64,000 nt of DNA. It comes from Microbulbifer sp. MKSA007. GTDB taxonomy: Bacteria; Pseudomonadota; Gammaproteobacteria; Pseudomonadales; Cellvibrionaceae. Positions 11,381 through 18,990 of the stretch are shown here, piece after piece; position 1 is the stretch's first letter, and every line of letters starts with the position of its first letter. Under the pieces are notes generated by a model. The model worked only from the letters and a program-made list of their open reading frames with translations. It searched no databases and had not been told where the DNA came from. The stretch covers positions 4,448,501 through 4,512,500 of the forward strand of contig CP128433.1 of NCBI GenBank assembly GCA_032615215.1, written 5' to 3'. The translations under genes were made by a program, and so were the position numbers.

Positions 11381-11548
11381 AGAAGCTCAAACCCTGTGGT
11401 TTGCATCTCCCGAAAGGAAGCTGCGGTGGGCTGTTACCCGCAGCGGCCAAAGCTCGCTGCGGCTCTATTTGCGCGCCAGCGAAAAGCCCGGCCACCTACT
11501 CAGGTTAGCCCAACGCAAAGGCCCCCGCCGGGACCAGAGTTACAGCGC

Positions 11549-12943
11549 CTAAAGATCCTCCCCCGGCAAAATCGGGCGCCACTTCAACGCCTTTTCGATA
11601 GATATGATCATGGCCCCAGCAACATCCTTGCGCGTAGCGCTCTCGATGCCCTCAAGTCCCGGTGAGGAATTGACCTCCAATAGCAGCGGCCCCTTGCGGG
11701 AGCGAATAATATCCACACCCGCCACCTTCAGCCCCAACACCTTGGCAGCCTTGACCGCCAGGCGCTTCTCCTCTGCGGTGACCTTAACTACCGAAGCCGT
11801 ACCGCCCTGGTGAATATTGGCACGAAACTCCCCCGGTGCCGCCTCGCGCTGAATCGAGGCCACCACACGACCATCGATAACAAACAAACGAAGATCCTTT
11901 CCCTCCGCTTCGCGAATAAACTCCTGCACCAGGAGATTGGCCTTGAGGGACTTAAACGCATTAATCACCGATTCCCCGGCCTTGCGGGTTTCTGCCAGGA
12001 CCACACCGCGCCCCTGGGTTCCCTCTAGCAACTTCACCACCAGTGGCGCACCGCCCACCATTTCGATCAGCTCGTTGGTATCCACTGGGGAATTGGCAAA
12101 CCCGGAGGTGGGGATATTTAATCCACTTTGTTGCAGCAACTGCAGGGAAAATAATTTATCCCGGGACTGACTGATAGCGGCAGAGCCATTCAGGGCAAAA
12201 ATATCCAGGCTCTCAAAGTGCCGCGTCAGCGCACAACCGTAAAAGGTCTGGCTGGGGCGAATGCGGGGAATAACTGCATCCAGGCTATTGAGTATGCGGC
12301 CATCCCGGTAGTGCACTTCCGGCTCATCAGGGTCGAGCTTCATGTAGCACTGGCGGATATCGAGAAAACTCATGCGATGTCCGCGTTCGGCTCCCGCTTC
12401 CATAATGCGCCGGTTACTGTAGAGATCCGGGTTCGATGCCAGCAGCCCGATGCGCAGGCCGGTACCGGCAATATGGTGCTCATCCCGATAATATTCATCC
12501 AGCTGGCTTTTCGGGATATCGCCAATACAGAAGCTCTCAGCCGGATCTACCAGCATTCGCCCAATCATGGCTTCGCGCCCCAACAACATGCGATAGCCCA
12601 TGCTGTCCCGATTGGTCAGGGTCAGTTCGATATCCCAGACACTGCCACCAATGGAAATAGAGGTACGAATTACCGGGCGCTTTTCACTTTCACCGGAGGA
12701 GCTGCGCACCAGCCTTTTATCCAAAAGCCTCGCCTCACAGCGCACTGAAGGGCGGCGCTGGTGCTGCAGTGGATGCGCCTCAAAACTCACCCAGGGTTCG
12801 CCATCGCGCTTGAAGGTATGGATGTTGTAAGCGTGCAAACAGGAAGTTTTAGCCCCGGAGTCCACACGCACCTTAATCGCCGGGACGCCGAGTGCGGGAA
12901 GCCCGCACCACTCTTCGCTGCCGACAATCAGCTTTCTTTCCAA
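11549..12943 (-). CDS. rimK: Fused retropepsin-like protease domain and RimK-type glutamate ligase
   Basis: Two domains are visible in 464 residues. Residues about 1-150 match the RimB/'ATP-dependent zinc protease' family, with a retropepsin-like site VDSGAKTS (D28) and LGREAMIGRMLVDP. Residues about 165-455 are a RimK-type ATP-grasp ligase: LRIGLLASNPDLYSN, PLVVKLLEGTQGRGV, QEFIREAEGKDLRLFVI and the metal site LLLEVNSSPGLEGIE. RimK adds glutamate residues to the C-terminus of ribosomal protein S6 in E. coli; RimB in Pseudomonas is thought to trim them. The fusion suggests opposing or paired activities on one target. Substrate is not shown by the sequence. It lies between dapB and the YfiR-family gene on the same strand. 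Confidence 0.85.
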   Translation of the reverse strand: MERKLIVGSEEWCGLPALGVPAIKVRVDSGAKTSCLHAYNIHTFKRDGEPWVSFEAHPLQHQRRPSVRCEARLLDKRLVRSSSGESEKRPVIRTSISIGGSVWDIELTLTNRDSMGYRMLLGREAMIGRMLVDPAESFCIGDIPKSQLDEYYRDEHHIAGTGLRIGLLASNPDLYSNRRIMEAGAERGHRMSFLDIRQCYMKLDPDEPEVHYRDGRILNSLDAVIPRIRPSQTFYGCALTRHFESLDIFALNGSAAISQSRDKLFSLQLLQQSGLNIPTSGFANSPVDTNELIEMVGGAPLVVKLLEGTQGRGVVLAETRKAGESVINAFKSLKANLLVQEFIREAEGKDLRLFVIDGRVVASIQREAAPGEFRANIHQGGTASVVKVTAEEKRLAVKAAKVLGLKVAGVDIIRSRKGPLLLEVNSSPGLEGIESATRKDVAGAMIISIEKALKWRPILPGEDL

Positions 12944-13054
12944 TCGAGGTTCCTCAAAGGAAGGTTACAGGGTGACCGGTCGAACGAATGTCGCCGGCCT
13001 TTTAGTTTTACCCGCAAAAATGGCGGGCAAATGAAAATCGAAAATTTCTTTCAC

Positions 13055-13072
13055 AGCGCCCCTGCAGGCGCT
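13055..13072 (-). terminator. Small stem-loop after dapB
   Basis: AGCGCC and GGCGCT arms around CCTGCA, 24 bases past the dapB stop on the - strand. No T run follows, so termination strength is doubtful. Confidence 0.35.
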
Positions 13073-13095
13073 GAATTTATTTACTCTTTGTAAGA

Positions 13096-13911
13096 TTAGT
13101 TAAGGCCGAGCACATCGCGCATATCGTAATGCCCAGGCGCCCGCGCACTCCCTTCCTCTCCCATCATCCACAGTGCCGCGCGCACAGCACCGCGAGCAAA
13201 AGAGAGCCTGCTGCTGGCGCGGTGGCTAATTTCGACCCGCTCACCTTCCGCCAGAAACATCACCGAATGCTCACCTACCACATCACCACCGCGCACTGTG
13301 GCAAAACCGATAGTGTCCCTATCGCGGGCTCCGGTTTGACCTTCGCGGCCGTAAACTGCCACTTTATCCAGGTCGCGCCCCAGAGTTTCCGCAATCACTT
13401 CTCCCATACTCAGTGCCGTGCCGGAAGGTGCATCCACTTTATGGCGATGATGGGCTTCGACAATCTCGATATCGGCCTCTTCCGCCATTACCCGCGCAGC
13501 AGTTTCCAACAATTTAAAGCACAGGTTTACCCCGGTGGAAAAATTACTGGCAAGGCACAGCGGCACCTGATCCGCATAAGCCAATACTTTATTTTTTTGC
13601 TCGCTATCAAAGCCCGTGGTGCCGATTACAATGGGGAGATTCTTCTCCGCACAATAGGCAGTATTTTCCACGGTCGCTTTAGGGGCAGTGAAATCAATAA
13701 GTACGTCAAAGTCTGCCTTATCAAGGCTGTCCACAATAGCGAGGCCGCTGCGGCCCAGACCGGCAACTTCACCGGCATCAGCGCCGACCAAGCTGGAGCC
13801 AGGCCGCACTATAGCCGCTGACAGTTCGGCCTTATCAGACAGGGACAAAGCCTCCGCCAACGCTCGCCCCATTCGACCACCAAATCCCGTCACCGCCACT
13901 TTTACCGCCAT
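13096..13911 (-). CDS. dapB: 4-hydroxy-tetrahydrodipicolinate reductase
   Basis: DapB reduces the dehydrated product of HTPA to tetrahydrodipicolinate in the lysine and diaminopimelate pathway. The nucleotide-binding loop VAVTGFGGRMGRALAEAL opens the protein, IGTTGFD follows near residue 100, and the substrate motif EAHHRHKVDAPSGTA carries the conserved His and Lys. I use the ATG at 13911 (271 residues): GGAG is seven bases upstream and the family length fits. The in-frame start at 13959 would add 16 unrelated residues. The Pseudomonas order dnaJ-dapB-carA is interrupted here by a + strand gene on one side and two genes on the other. Confidence 0.97.
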   Translation of the reverse strand: MAVKVAVTGFGGRMGRALAEALSLSDKAELSAAIVRPGSSLVGADAGEVAGLGRSGLAIVDSLDKADFDVLIDFTAPKATVENTAYCAEKNLPIVIGTTGFDSEQKNKVLAYADQVPLCLASNFSTGVNLCFKLLETAARVMAEEADIEIVEAHHRHKVDAPSGTALSMGEVIAETLGRDLDKVAVYGREGQTGARDRDTIGFATVRGGDVVGEHSVMFLAEGERVEISHRASSRLSFARGAVRAALWMMGEEGSARAPGHYDMRDVLGLN

Positions 13912-14143
13912 CACAGTACTCCAGTCCAAATCTATAAGGTTCTGGATTCTACAACGCACCCGGTAGAGCGCATAGATACCAGTAAGCCAGTATTAGCGAG
14001 TCTAAAAATGGCTAGTCACTCCGCAAAAGTAAAACAAAAAGAAATATCCACATATTTTAAAATTGCCAAGAGGATACTTGCGCAAAACGCGATATCAGCG
14101 GCCACTGCTACGCTTTACTGTGAGGGGTAAATGGAGCGCCAAT

Positions 14144-14593
14144 ATGCGACTGATGATCCTGTCCAACCATCTACCACACATCATGGTGGTAGTGATCTCT
14201 CTGAGCCTGGCTTTTGGCAGCACGCCGGCATCTGCCCAGCAGCAAAATGCCAATCCAGACTTTTGGGAGAAGTATGATGATATTACCGATTGGGTGACGC
14301 TGCGTTTGCAGCTCACCCCGGGACAGGAAAAAACCGTATTACCCATTATGCAAAAGAGCTTCGCAGAGAAAAAAGCGGTGCTGGAAAAATACGGTTTACT
14401 CAGTGGTAAAAAGGTCGCCCTAACCCCCAAGCAACGCGGCGAAATTGGCGCTCAATTCGCAGCTATCAGCCTGGAAACACACAAAGAATTGGAAGGTATT
14501 TTAAATAAGGAGCAACTGCGCAAAGCGCAAAAAATCCAACAGGAATTCCTGAGTGAATTCGCAGCCCGTTTGAGAACCAAAACTTCCCAATAG
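14144..14593 (+). CDS. Small periplasmic protein, Spy/CpxP-like in layout (149 aa)
   Basis: Start chosen at ATG 14144, which has GGAG eight bases upstream; the longer frame from 14063 adds a basic stretch without start signals. The protein has a signal peptide ending ASAQQ, then a helical mature part with LRLQLTPGQEKTVLPIMQ, repeated Lys/Glu/Gln-rich heptads and LNKEQLRKAQKIQQEFL. Two LTPxQ-type boxes (LTPGQ, LTPKQ) recall the LTxxQ motif of the Spy/CpxP periplasmic chaperone family, and the place between dapB and dnaJ would suit a folding role. The family call is tentative. Confidence 0.55.
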   Translation: MRLMILSNHLPHIMVVVISLSLAFGSTPASAQQQNANPDFWEKYDDITDWVTLRLQLTPGQEKTVLPIMQKSFAEKKAVLEKYGLLSGKKVALTPKQRGEIGAQFAAISLETHKELEGILNKEQLRKAQKIQQEFLSEFAARLRTKTSQ

Positions 14594-14631
14594 AAGGCAT
14601 TCCATTGGGGGGATAAAACTCACCCGGAAAT

Positions 14632-14668
14632 AAAAAAGGCCCGAAAGCTAATGCTCTCGAGCCTTTTT
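14632..14668. terminator. Bidirectional terminator between the Spy-like gene and dnaJ
   Basis: AAAAAGGCCCGAAAGC pairs with GCTCTCGAGCCTTTTT with two mismatches, with A and T runs at either end. It serves the convergent + strand gene and dnaJ. Confidence 0.85.
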
Positions 14669-14718
14669 AAATAGGCAACCCGAAAAACAATTTAAGGTTT
14701 TGCCGGTGCTAACAGCGA

Positions 14719-15843
14719 TTAAAGCTTCATATCACCAAAGAAGTTTTTCACCCCTTCAAACCAACCGGTCTGACGCGGTGAATTTTTCTTTTCGCTGAGG
14801 GTATTAGAGAACTCTTGCAGCAAGTCTTTTTGCTTGCCGGACAGGTTCACTGGAGTTTCTACCACAACGCGACACAGCAGGTCGCCGGTTGCACCACCGC
14901 GAACCGGGGAAACACCTTTACCGCGCAGGCGGAACAGTTTGCCGGTCTGGCTTTCCGCAGGAATCTTCAGCTTCACTTTACCGTCGAGAGTCGGCACTTC
15001 CAGCTCGCCACCGAGGGCAGCGGAAACAAAGCTAATCGGCACTTCGCAGTAGAGGTTCTTGCCATCGCGCTGGAACAGATCGTGCTCTTTCACCACTACC
15101 TGTACATAGAGATCACCAGCGGGGCCGCCATCGGGCCCGGCTTCACCTTCACCGGACAGGCGAATGCGATCGCCAGTATCCACACCGGGCGGTACCTTAA
15201 CAGACAGGGTTTTGGTTTCCTCTACGCGACCGCGACCGTGACAGCTGCCACAGGGATCGGAGATAGTGGTACCGCGACCGCGACAGTTGGGGCAGGTTTG
15301 CTGAACAGAGAAGAAACCCTGCTGCATACGCACCTGGCCAGCACCACCACAGGTACCACAGGTTTGCGGAGAGGAACCGGGCTTGGCCCCGGAACCGCTA
15401 CAGGTACCACAGGCTGCCAGAGTTGGAACGCGAATCTTGACCGTGGTGCCACGCACCGCGTCTTCCAGGTCCAATTCCAGGTCATAGCGCAGATCGGAAC
15501 CGCGAGCAGGGCCGCCGCGACGGCCACCGCCGCCACCACCGAAGATATCGCCGAACACATCGCCAAAAATATCGGAGAAGCCACCGAATCCACCAGCGCC
15601 GCCACCGCCCATCTGGCCTTCCACACCGGCGTGGCCAAACTGGTCATAAGCTGCGCGCTTCTCGGAATCCGACAAAACCTCGTAGGCCTCATTGGCCTCC
15701 TTGAATTTGTTCTCAGATTCCTTGTCATCGGGGTTACGGTCCGGGTGAAACTTCATTGCCACCCGGCGGTAGGCTTTTTTCAGCTCTGCATCCGAAGCGC
15801 CGCGCTCGACGCCGAGGACTTCGTAATAATCGCGTTTCGACAT
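14719..15843 (-). CDS. dnaJ: Chaperone DnaJ (Hsp40)
   Basis: DnaJ delivers unfolded clients to DnaK and stimulates its ATPase. All family parts are present in 374 residues: the J domain (MSKRDYYEVLGVERGA, with HPD at FHPDRNPDD near residue 33), a Gly/Phe-rich linker, four zinc-binding CxxCxGxG repeats (CGTCSGSG, CGTCGGAG, CPNCRGRG, CGSCHGRG), and the C-terminal substrate domain. It follows dnaK in the same direction across 228 bases that hold two stem-loops. Confidence 0.98.
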   Translation of the reverse strand: MSKRDYYEVLGVERGASDAELKKAYRRVAMKFHPDRNPDDKESENKFKEANEAYEVLSDSEKRAAYDQFGHAGVEGQMGGGGAGGFGGFSDIFGDVFGDIFGGGGGGRRGGPARGSDLRYDLELDLEDAVRGTTVKIRVPTLAACGTCSGSGAKPGSSPQTCGTCGGAGQVRMQQGFFSVQQTCPNCRGRGTTISDPCGSCHGRGRVEETKTLSVKVPPGVDTGDRIRLSGEGEAGPDGGPAGDLYVQVVVKEHDLFQRDGKNLYCEVPISFVSAALGGELEVPTLDGKVKLKIPAESQTGKLFRLRGKGVSPVRGGATGDLLCRVVVETPVNLSGKQKDLLQEFSNTLSEKKNSPRQTGWFEGVKNFFGDMKL

Positions 15844-15981
15844 AAAACTATGTTCTCTGGTCCGGCATCAAGAACGGCCAAACTCTCTTTCTACTTCTCG
15901 GTTTCTAACTAAGCTCCGCGAACGGAGCACCACCAAAACTGCGAAAACTCGGCAAATATTGGCAGATACCTGAAACAACAC

Positions 15982-16055
15982 AGGGCGCGGGCCTCTGAAA
16001 GTAAGGCGCCGCGCCCCTGAAGTTCTCCGGCGGCCACTTTAAAAGCTGCCACCGG
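15982..16055 (-). other. Two stem-loops between dnaK and dnaJ
   Basis: First: GGGCGCGG-GCCT with AGGCGCCGCGCCC around 15983-16016, one bulge, very GC-rich. Second: CCGGTGGC with GCCGCCGG at 16027-16055 (- strand), one G-T pair. Neither has a T run. They may stabilise the dnaK end of a shared transcript and reduce read-through to dnaJ. Confidence 0.5.
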
Positions 16056-16071
16056 AATTGCAAGCGAACGC

Positions 16072-18018
16072 TTACTTACCTTCTTTTTTGTCGTCCTTAA
16101 CTTCTTCGAACTCTGCGTCTACCGCGTCGTCGCCAGCGGAGGACTGCTGCTCGCCCTGGGCACCAGCGCCAGCGGCACCTTCAGCACCAGCGGCTTGAGC
16201 CTGCTCGGCGTACATCTTCTGGGCAACCGGACCGGAAGCTTCAGTCAGCTTGGTAGTTGCAGCTTCCATAGCGGCCTTGTCATTGCCTTTAACGGCTTCT
16301 TCCGCTTCGGTAACAGCCGCTTCAATAGCTGCTTTCTCTTCAGCGGTGGCTTTGTCGCCAGCTTCTTCCAGAGTCTTCTTGGTCGCAGAAATCAGGCCAT
16401 CGAGAGTGTTGCGAGTCTGCACCAGCTCTTCGAACTGCTTGTCCGCTTCGGCATTGGCCTCAGCGTCCTGAACCATCTTATCGATCTCGTCCTCGGACAG
16501 ACCGGAGGAAGCCTGGATCACGATGGACTGCTCTTTACCAGTGGCCTTGTCCTTCGCGTGTACGTGCAGGATACCGTTGGCATCGATGTCGAAGGTTACT
16601 TCGATCTGCGGCATGCCGCGCGGTGCCGGTGGGATATCGGCCAGGTCGAAACGCCCCAGGGATTTGTTCTGTGCAGCCTGCTTGCGCTCACCCTGAACCA
16701 CGTGAATGGTTACCGCAGTCTGGTTGTCATCCGCAGTGGAGAAAACCTGGGACTTCTTGGTGGGGATAGTGGTGTTCTTGTCGATCAGCGGAGTCGCAAC
16801 GCCACCCATGGTTTCGATACCCAGGGTCAGCGGGGTTACGTCCAGCAGCAGTACGTCTTTAACGTCACCGGACAGTACGGCACCCTGGATAGCAGCACCC
16901 ATGGCAACGGCTTCGTCGGGGTTAACGTCTTTGCGCGGCTCTTTGCCGAAGAACTCGGTTACTTTCTGCTGAACCATTGGCATACGGGTCTGACCGCCTA
17001 CCAGGATCACTTCGTCTACACCGGAAGCGGACAGGTCGGCGTCTTGCAGAGCGATTTTTACCGGCTCCAGGGAACGGGTAACCAGCTCTTCTACCAGGCT
17101 TTCCAGCTTGGCGCGGGTCAGTTTAACCACCAAGTGCTTGGGACCAGTAGCGTCTGCAGTGATGTACGGCAGGTTGACTTCGGTCTGCTGGCTGGAGGAC
17201 AGCTCGATCTTGGCTTTTTCTGCAGCTTCTTTCAGGCGCTGCATTGCCAGGGGGTCACCTTTCAGGTCGATGCCCTGGTCTTTCTTGAACTCGTCTGCGA
17301 GGTATTCGATCAGGCGCAGGTCGAAGTCTTCACCACCGAGGAAAGTGTCACCGTTGGTGGACAGTACTTCGAACTGCTTCTCGCCGTCTACGTCGGCAAT
17401 TTCGATGATGGAGATATCGAAGGTACCACCACCCAGGTCGTATACCGCTACAGTGCGGTCACCGCCCTGCTTGTCCAGGCCGTATGCCAGTGCAGCGGCA
17501 GTCGGCTCGTTGATAATACGCTTAACGTCCAGGCCCGCAATGCGGCCGGCGTCTTTAGTAGCCTGACGCTGGGAGTCGTTGAAGTAAGCCGGTACGGTAA
17601 TTACTGCAGCTTCTACTTTCTCGCCGAGGAAGTCTTCCGCAGTCTTTTTCATTTTCTTCAGGACTTCGGCAGAGATCTGCGGCGGAGCTTTTTTATCGCC
17701 TTTCACTTCTACCCAAGCGTCGCCGTTGTCAGCTTCAGTGATGGTGTAAGGAACCATCTTGATATCTTTCTGGACAACGTCGTCTTTGAATTTACGGCCG
17801 ATCAAACGCTTAACCGCAAACAGAGTATTTTGGGGATTGGTCACCGCCTGACGCTTGGCAGACTGACCTACCAGAATTTCGTTGTCGTCAGTGAAGGCAA
17901 CAATAGAAGGTGTAGTGCGATCGCCTTCGGCGTTTTCGATTACACGCGCTTTGTCACCATCCAGTACCGCTACACAGCTGTTAGTGGTACCCAGGTCGAT
18001 GCCGATAATTTTTCCCAT
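16072..18018 (-). CDS. dnaK: Chaperone DnaK (Hsp70)
   Basis: Main cytoplasmic Hsp70. The 648 residues carry the ATPase domain (MGKIIGIDLGTTNSCVAVLDG, AVITVPAYFNDSQRQATKDAG, IINEPTAAALAYG, VYDLGGGTFDISII), the linker and substrate-binding domain (DVLLLDVTPLTLGIETMGG), the helical lid, and an acidic tail ending in EEVKDDKKEGK. It lies between grpE and dnaJ, the usual heat-shock order. A sigma-32-type promoter precedes it at 18094-18121. Confidence 0.99.
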   Translation of the reverse strand: MGKIIGIDLGTTNSCVAVLDGDKARVIENAEGDRTTPSIVAFTDDNEILVGQSAKRQAVTNPQNTLFAVKRLIGRKFKDDVVQKDIKMVPYTITEADNGDAWVEVKGDKKAPPQISAEVLKKMKKTAEDFLGEKVEAAVITVPAYFNDSQRQATKDAGRIAGLDVKRIINEPTAAALAYGLDKQGGDRTVAVYDLGGGTFDISIIEIADVDGEKQFEVLSTNGDTFLGGEDFDLRLIEYLADEFKKDQGIDLKGDPLAMQRLKEAAEKAKIELSSSQQTEVNLPYITADATGPKHLVVKLTRAKLESLVEELVTRSLEPVKIALQDADLSASGVDEVILVGGQTRMPMVQQKVTEFFGKEPRKDVNPDEAVAMGAAIQGAVLSGDVKDVLLLDVTPLTLGIETMGGVATPLIDKNTTIPTKKSQVFSTADDNQTAVTIHVVQGERKQAAQNKSLGRFDLADIPPAPRGMPQIEVTFDIDANGILHVHAKDKATGKEQSIVIQASSGLSEDEIDKMVQDAEANAEADKQFEELVQTRNTLDGLISATKKTLEEAGDKATAEEKAAIEAAVTEAEEAVKGNDKAAMEAATTKLTEASGPVAQKMYAEQAQAAGAEGAAGAGAQGEQQSSAGDDAVDAEFEEVKDDKKEGK

Positions 18019-18093
18019 CTGTAAAATCCTCTTTTGATGCGCGCTGCCAGCTATGTTCTGTTTACACCGCGCGAATAATTCTTGATGTCAGCT

Positions 18094-18121
18094 ATATTGG
18101 TGCCGGCCGCTAAATTTCAAG
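18094..18121 (-). promoter_or_regulatory. Sigma-32-type heat-shock promoter for dnaK
   Basis: On the - strand the -35 element is CTTGAAA (18115-18121, exact consensus), followed after 13 bases by ACCAATAT (18094-18101), a fair match to the CCCCATNT -10 element. It lies about 75-100 bases before dnaK. Confidence 0.7.
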
Positions 18122-18141
18122 GCCGCTTTACACTTCTGCCG

Positions 18142-18762
18142 TTACGGCGCTTTGCTGACCACCACCATGGCCGGGCGAACCAGGCGGCCATTGAGGCGAT
18201 AACCTTTTTGAAACACATCCAGAACCGTGTTCGGCTCCACCTCGCCGTTGGGCACCTGGGTCATAGCCTGGTGCAGTTCTGGGTCGAAGGGCTCACCGGC
18301 CGGATCGACAACTTCCACAGCATTTTTCGTCAGGGTTTCAACGAAAGATTTGTGGGTCAGCTCGATACCTTCTACCAAGGCCTTGTTGGCTTCGTCGGCC
18401 GTATCGATCGTCGCCAGTGCACGCTCGAGGTTGTCCACTACAGGTAGCAAATCCTGCAGCAACTTCTCTACCGCAAATTTGCGCGCGCGCTCGATATCCT
18501 GTTGCGCGCGGCGGCGGGCGTTCTGCTCTTCCGCCTGGGCGCGCAGGGCCATATCCTTGTGCGCTGCCAGCTGCTCCTGCAACTTGATAATTTCCTCGTG
18601 CAGGGCATCGGCACCTTCGGCCTCTTCCCGCAGGGCTTCCTCGGCAAGTTCGCTTTCTATAGAGGAAGGGTCTTCAATCTCTGCTGAAACGCCCTCGTCT
18701 GTAGCTGGTGCGTGCTCCGCCCCCTCTTTAATCTGATCTTCTTCGCTGCGCTCTCTGGCCAC
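18142..18762 (-). CDS. grpE: Nucleotide exchange factor GrpE
   Basis: GrpE releases ADP from DnaK. A long N-terminal acidic and coiled region (EEIIKLQEQLAAHKDMALRA) leads to the family core: NARRRAQQDIERARKFAVEKLLQDLLPVVDNLERAL and the C-terminal HQAMTQVPN...VFQKGYRLNGRLVRPAMVVVSK. I place the start at GTG 18762 (206 residues) because GGAG lies six bases before it. The longer frame from 18849 would begin upstream of the expected start of the sigma-32 promoter at 18830-18857 and adds residues foreign to GrpE. Confidence 0.95.
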   Translation of the reverse strand: MARERSEEDQIKEGAEHAPATDEGVSAEIEDPSSIESELAEEALREEAEGADALHEEIIKLQEQLAAHKDMALRAQAEEQNARRRAQQDIERARKFAVEKLLQDLLPVVDNLERALATIDTADEANKALVEGIELTHKSFVETLTKNAVEVVDPAGEPFDPELHQAMTQVPNGEVEPNTVLDVFQKGYRLNGRLVRPAMVVVSKAP

Positions 18763-18829
18763 TGCTTTCTCCGTCGCGTCGACTCTGTCAGTAATGTGAG
18801 TTGAGCCCGTCTCTCGGGCACTGGAGCCT

Positions 18830-18857
18830 ATATGGGGACATCCCCGCACAGTTCAAG
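18830..18857 (-). promoter_or_regulatory. Sigma-32-type heat-shock promoter for grpE
   Basis: On the - strand CTTGAAC (18851-18857), 13-base spacer, then CCCCATAT (18830-18837): a near-perfect match to the sigma-32 consensus CTTGAAA-N13-CCCCATNT. Transcription would begin near 18822, about 60 bases before the chosen grpE GTG. Confidence 0.85.
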
Positions 18858-18925
18858 TGGTTTTTCGCGCTAGCGCACATCCTCAGAGTAATGTGGCCCC
18901 GCCCCTATAGCTAACCGGGAACGAA

Positions 18926-18945
18926 TACTGTATAAATAACCACTA
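18926..18945. promoter_or_regulatory. LexA (SOS) box-like site before recN
   Basis: TACTGTATAAATAACCACTA resembles the LexA box TACTGTATATATATACAGTA: the CTG half is exact and the other half has CAC in place of CAG. It lies 46 bases before recN, an SOS gene in E. coli. Confidence 0.6.
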
Positions 18946-18990
18946 ATTGGGCCGGGCGCCCGCCGATTAGCAAGGACACAAGCGATCTCT

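Noticed and set aside
14815..15912. 365-residue open frame antisense to dnaJ
   Set aside because: Shadow of dnaJ, with low-complexity Thr/Ala repeats from the Gly-rich segment.
16195..18024. 609-residue open frame antisense to dnaK
   Set aside because: Lies entirely opposite a certain dnaK. Long antisense frames are common in highly biased chaperone genes.
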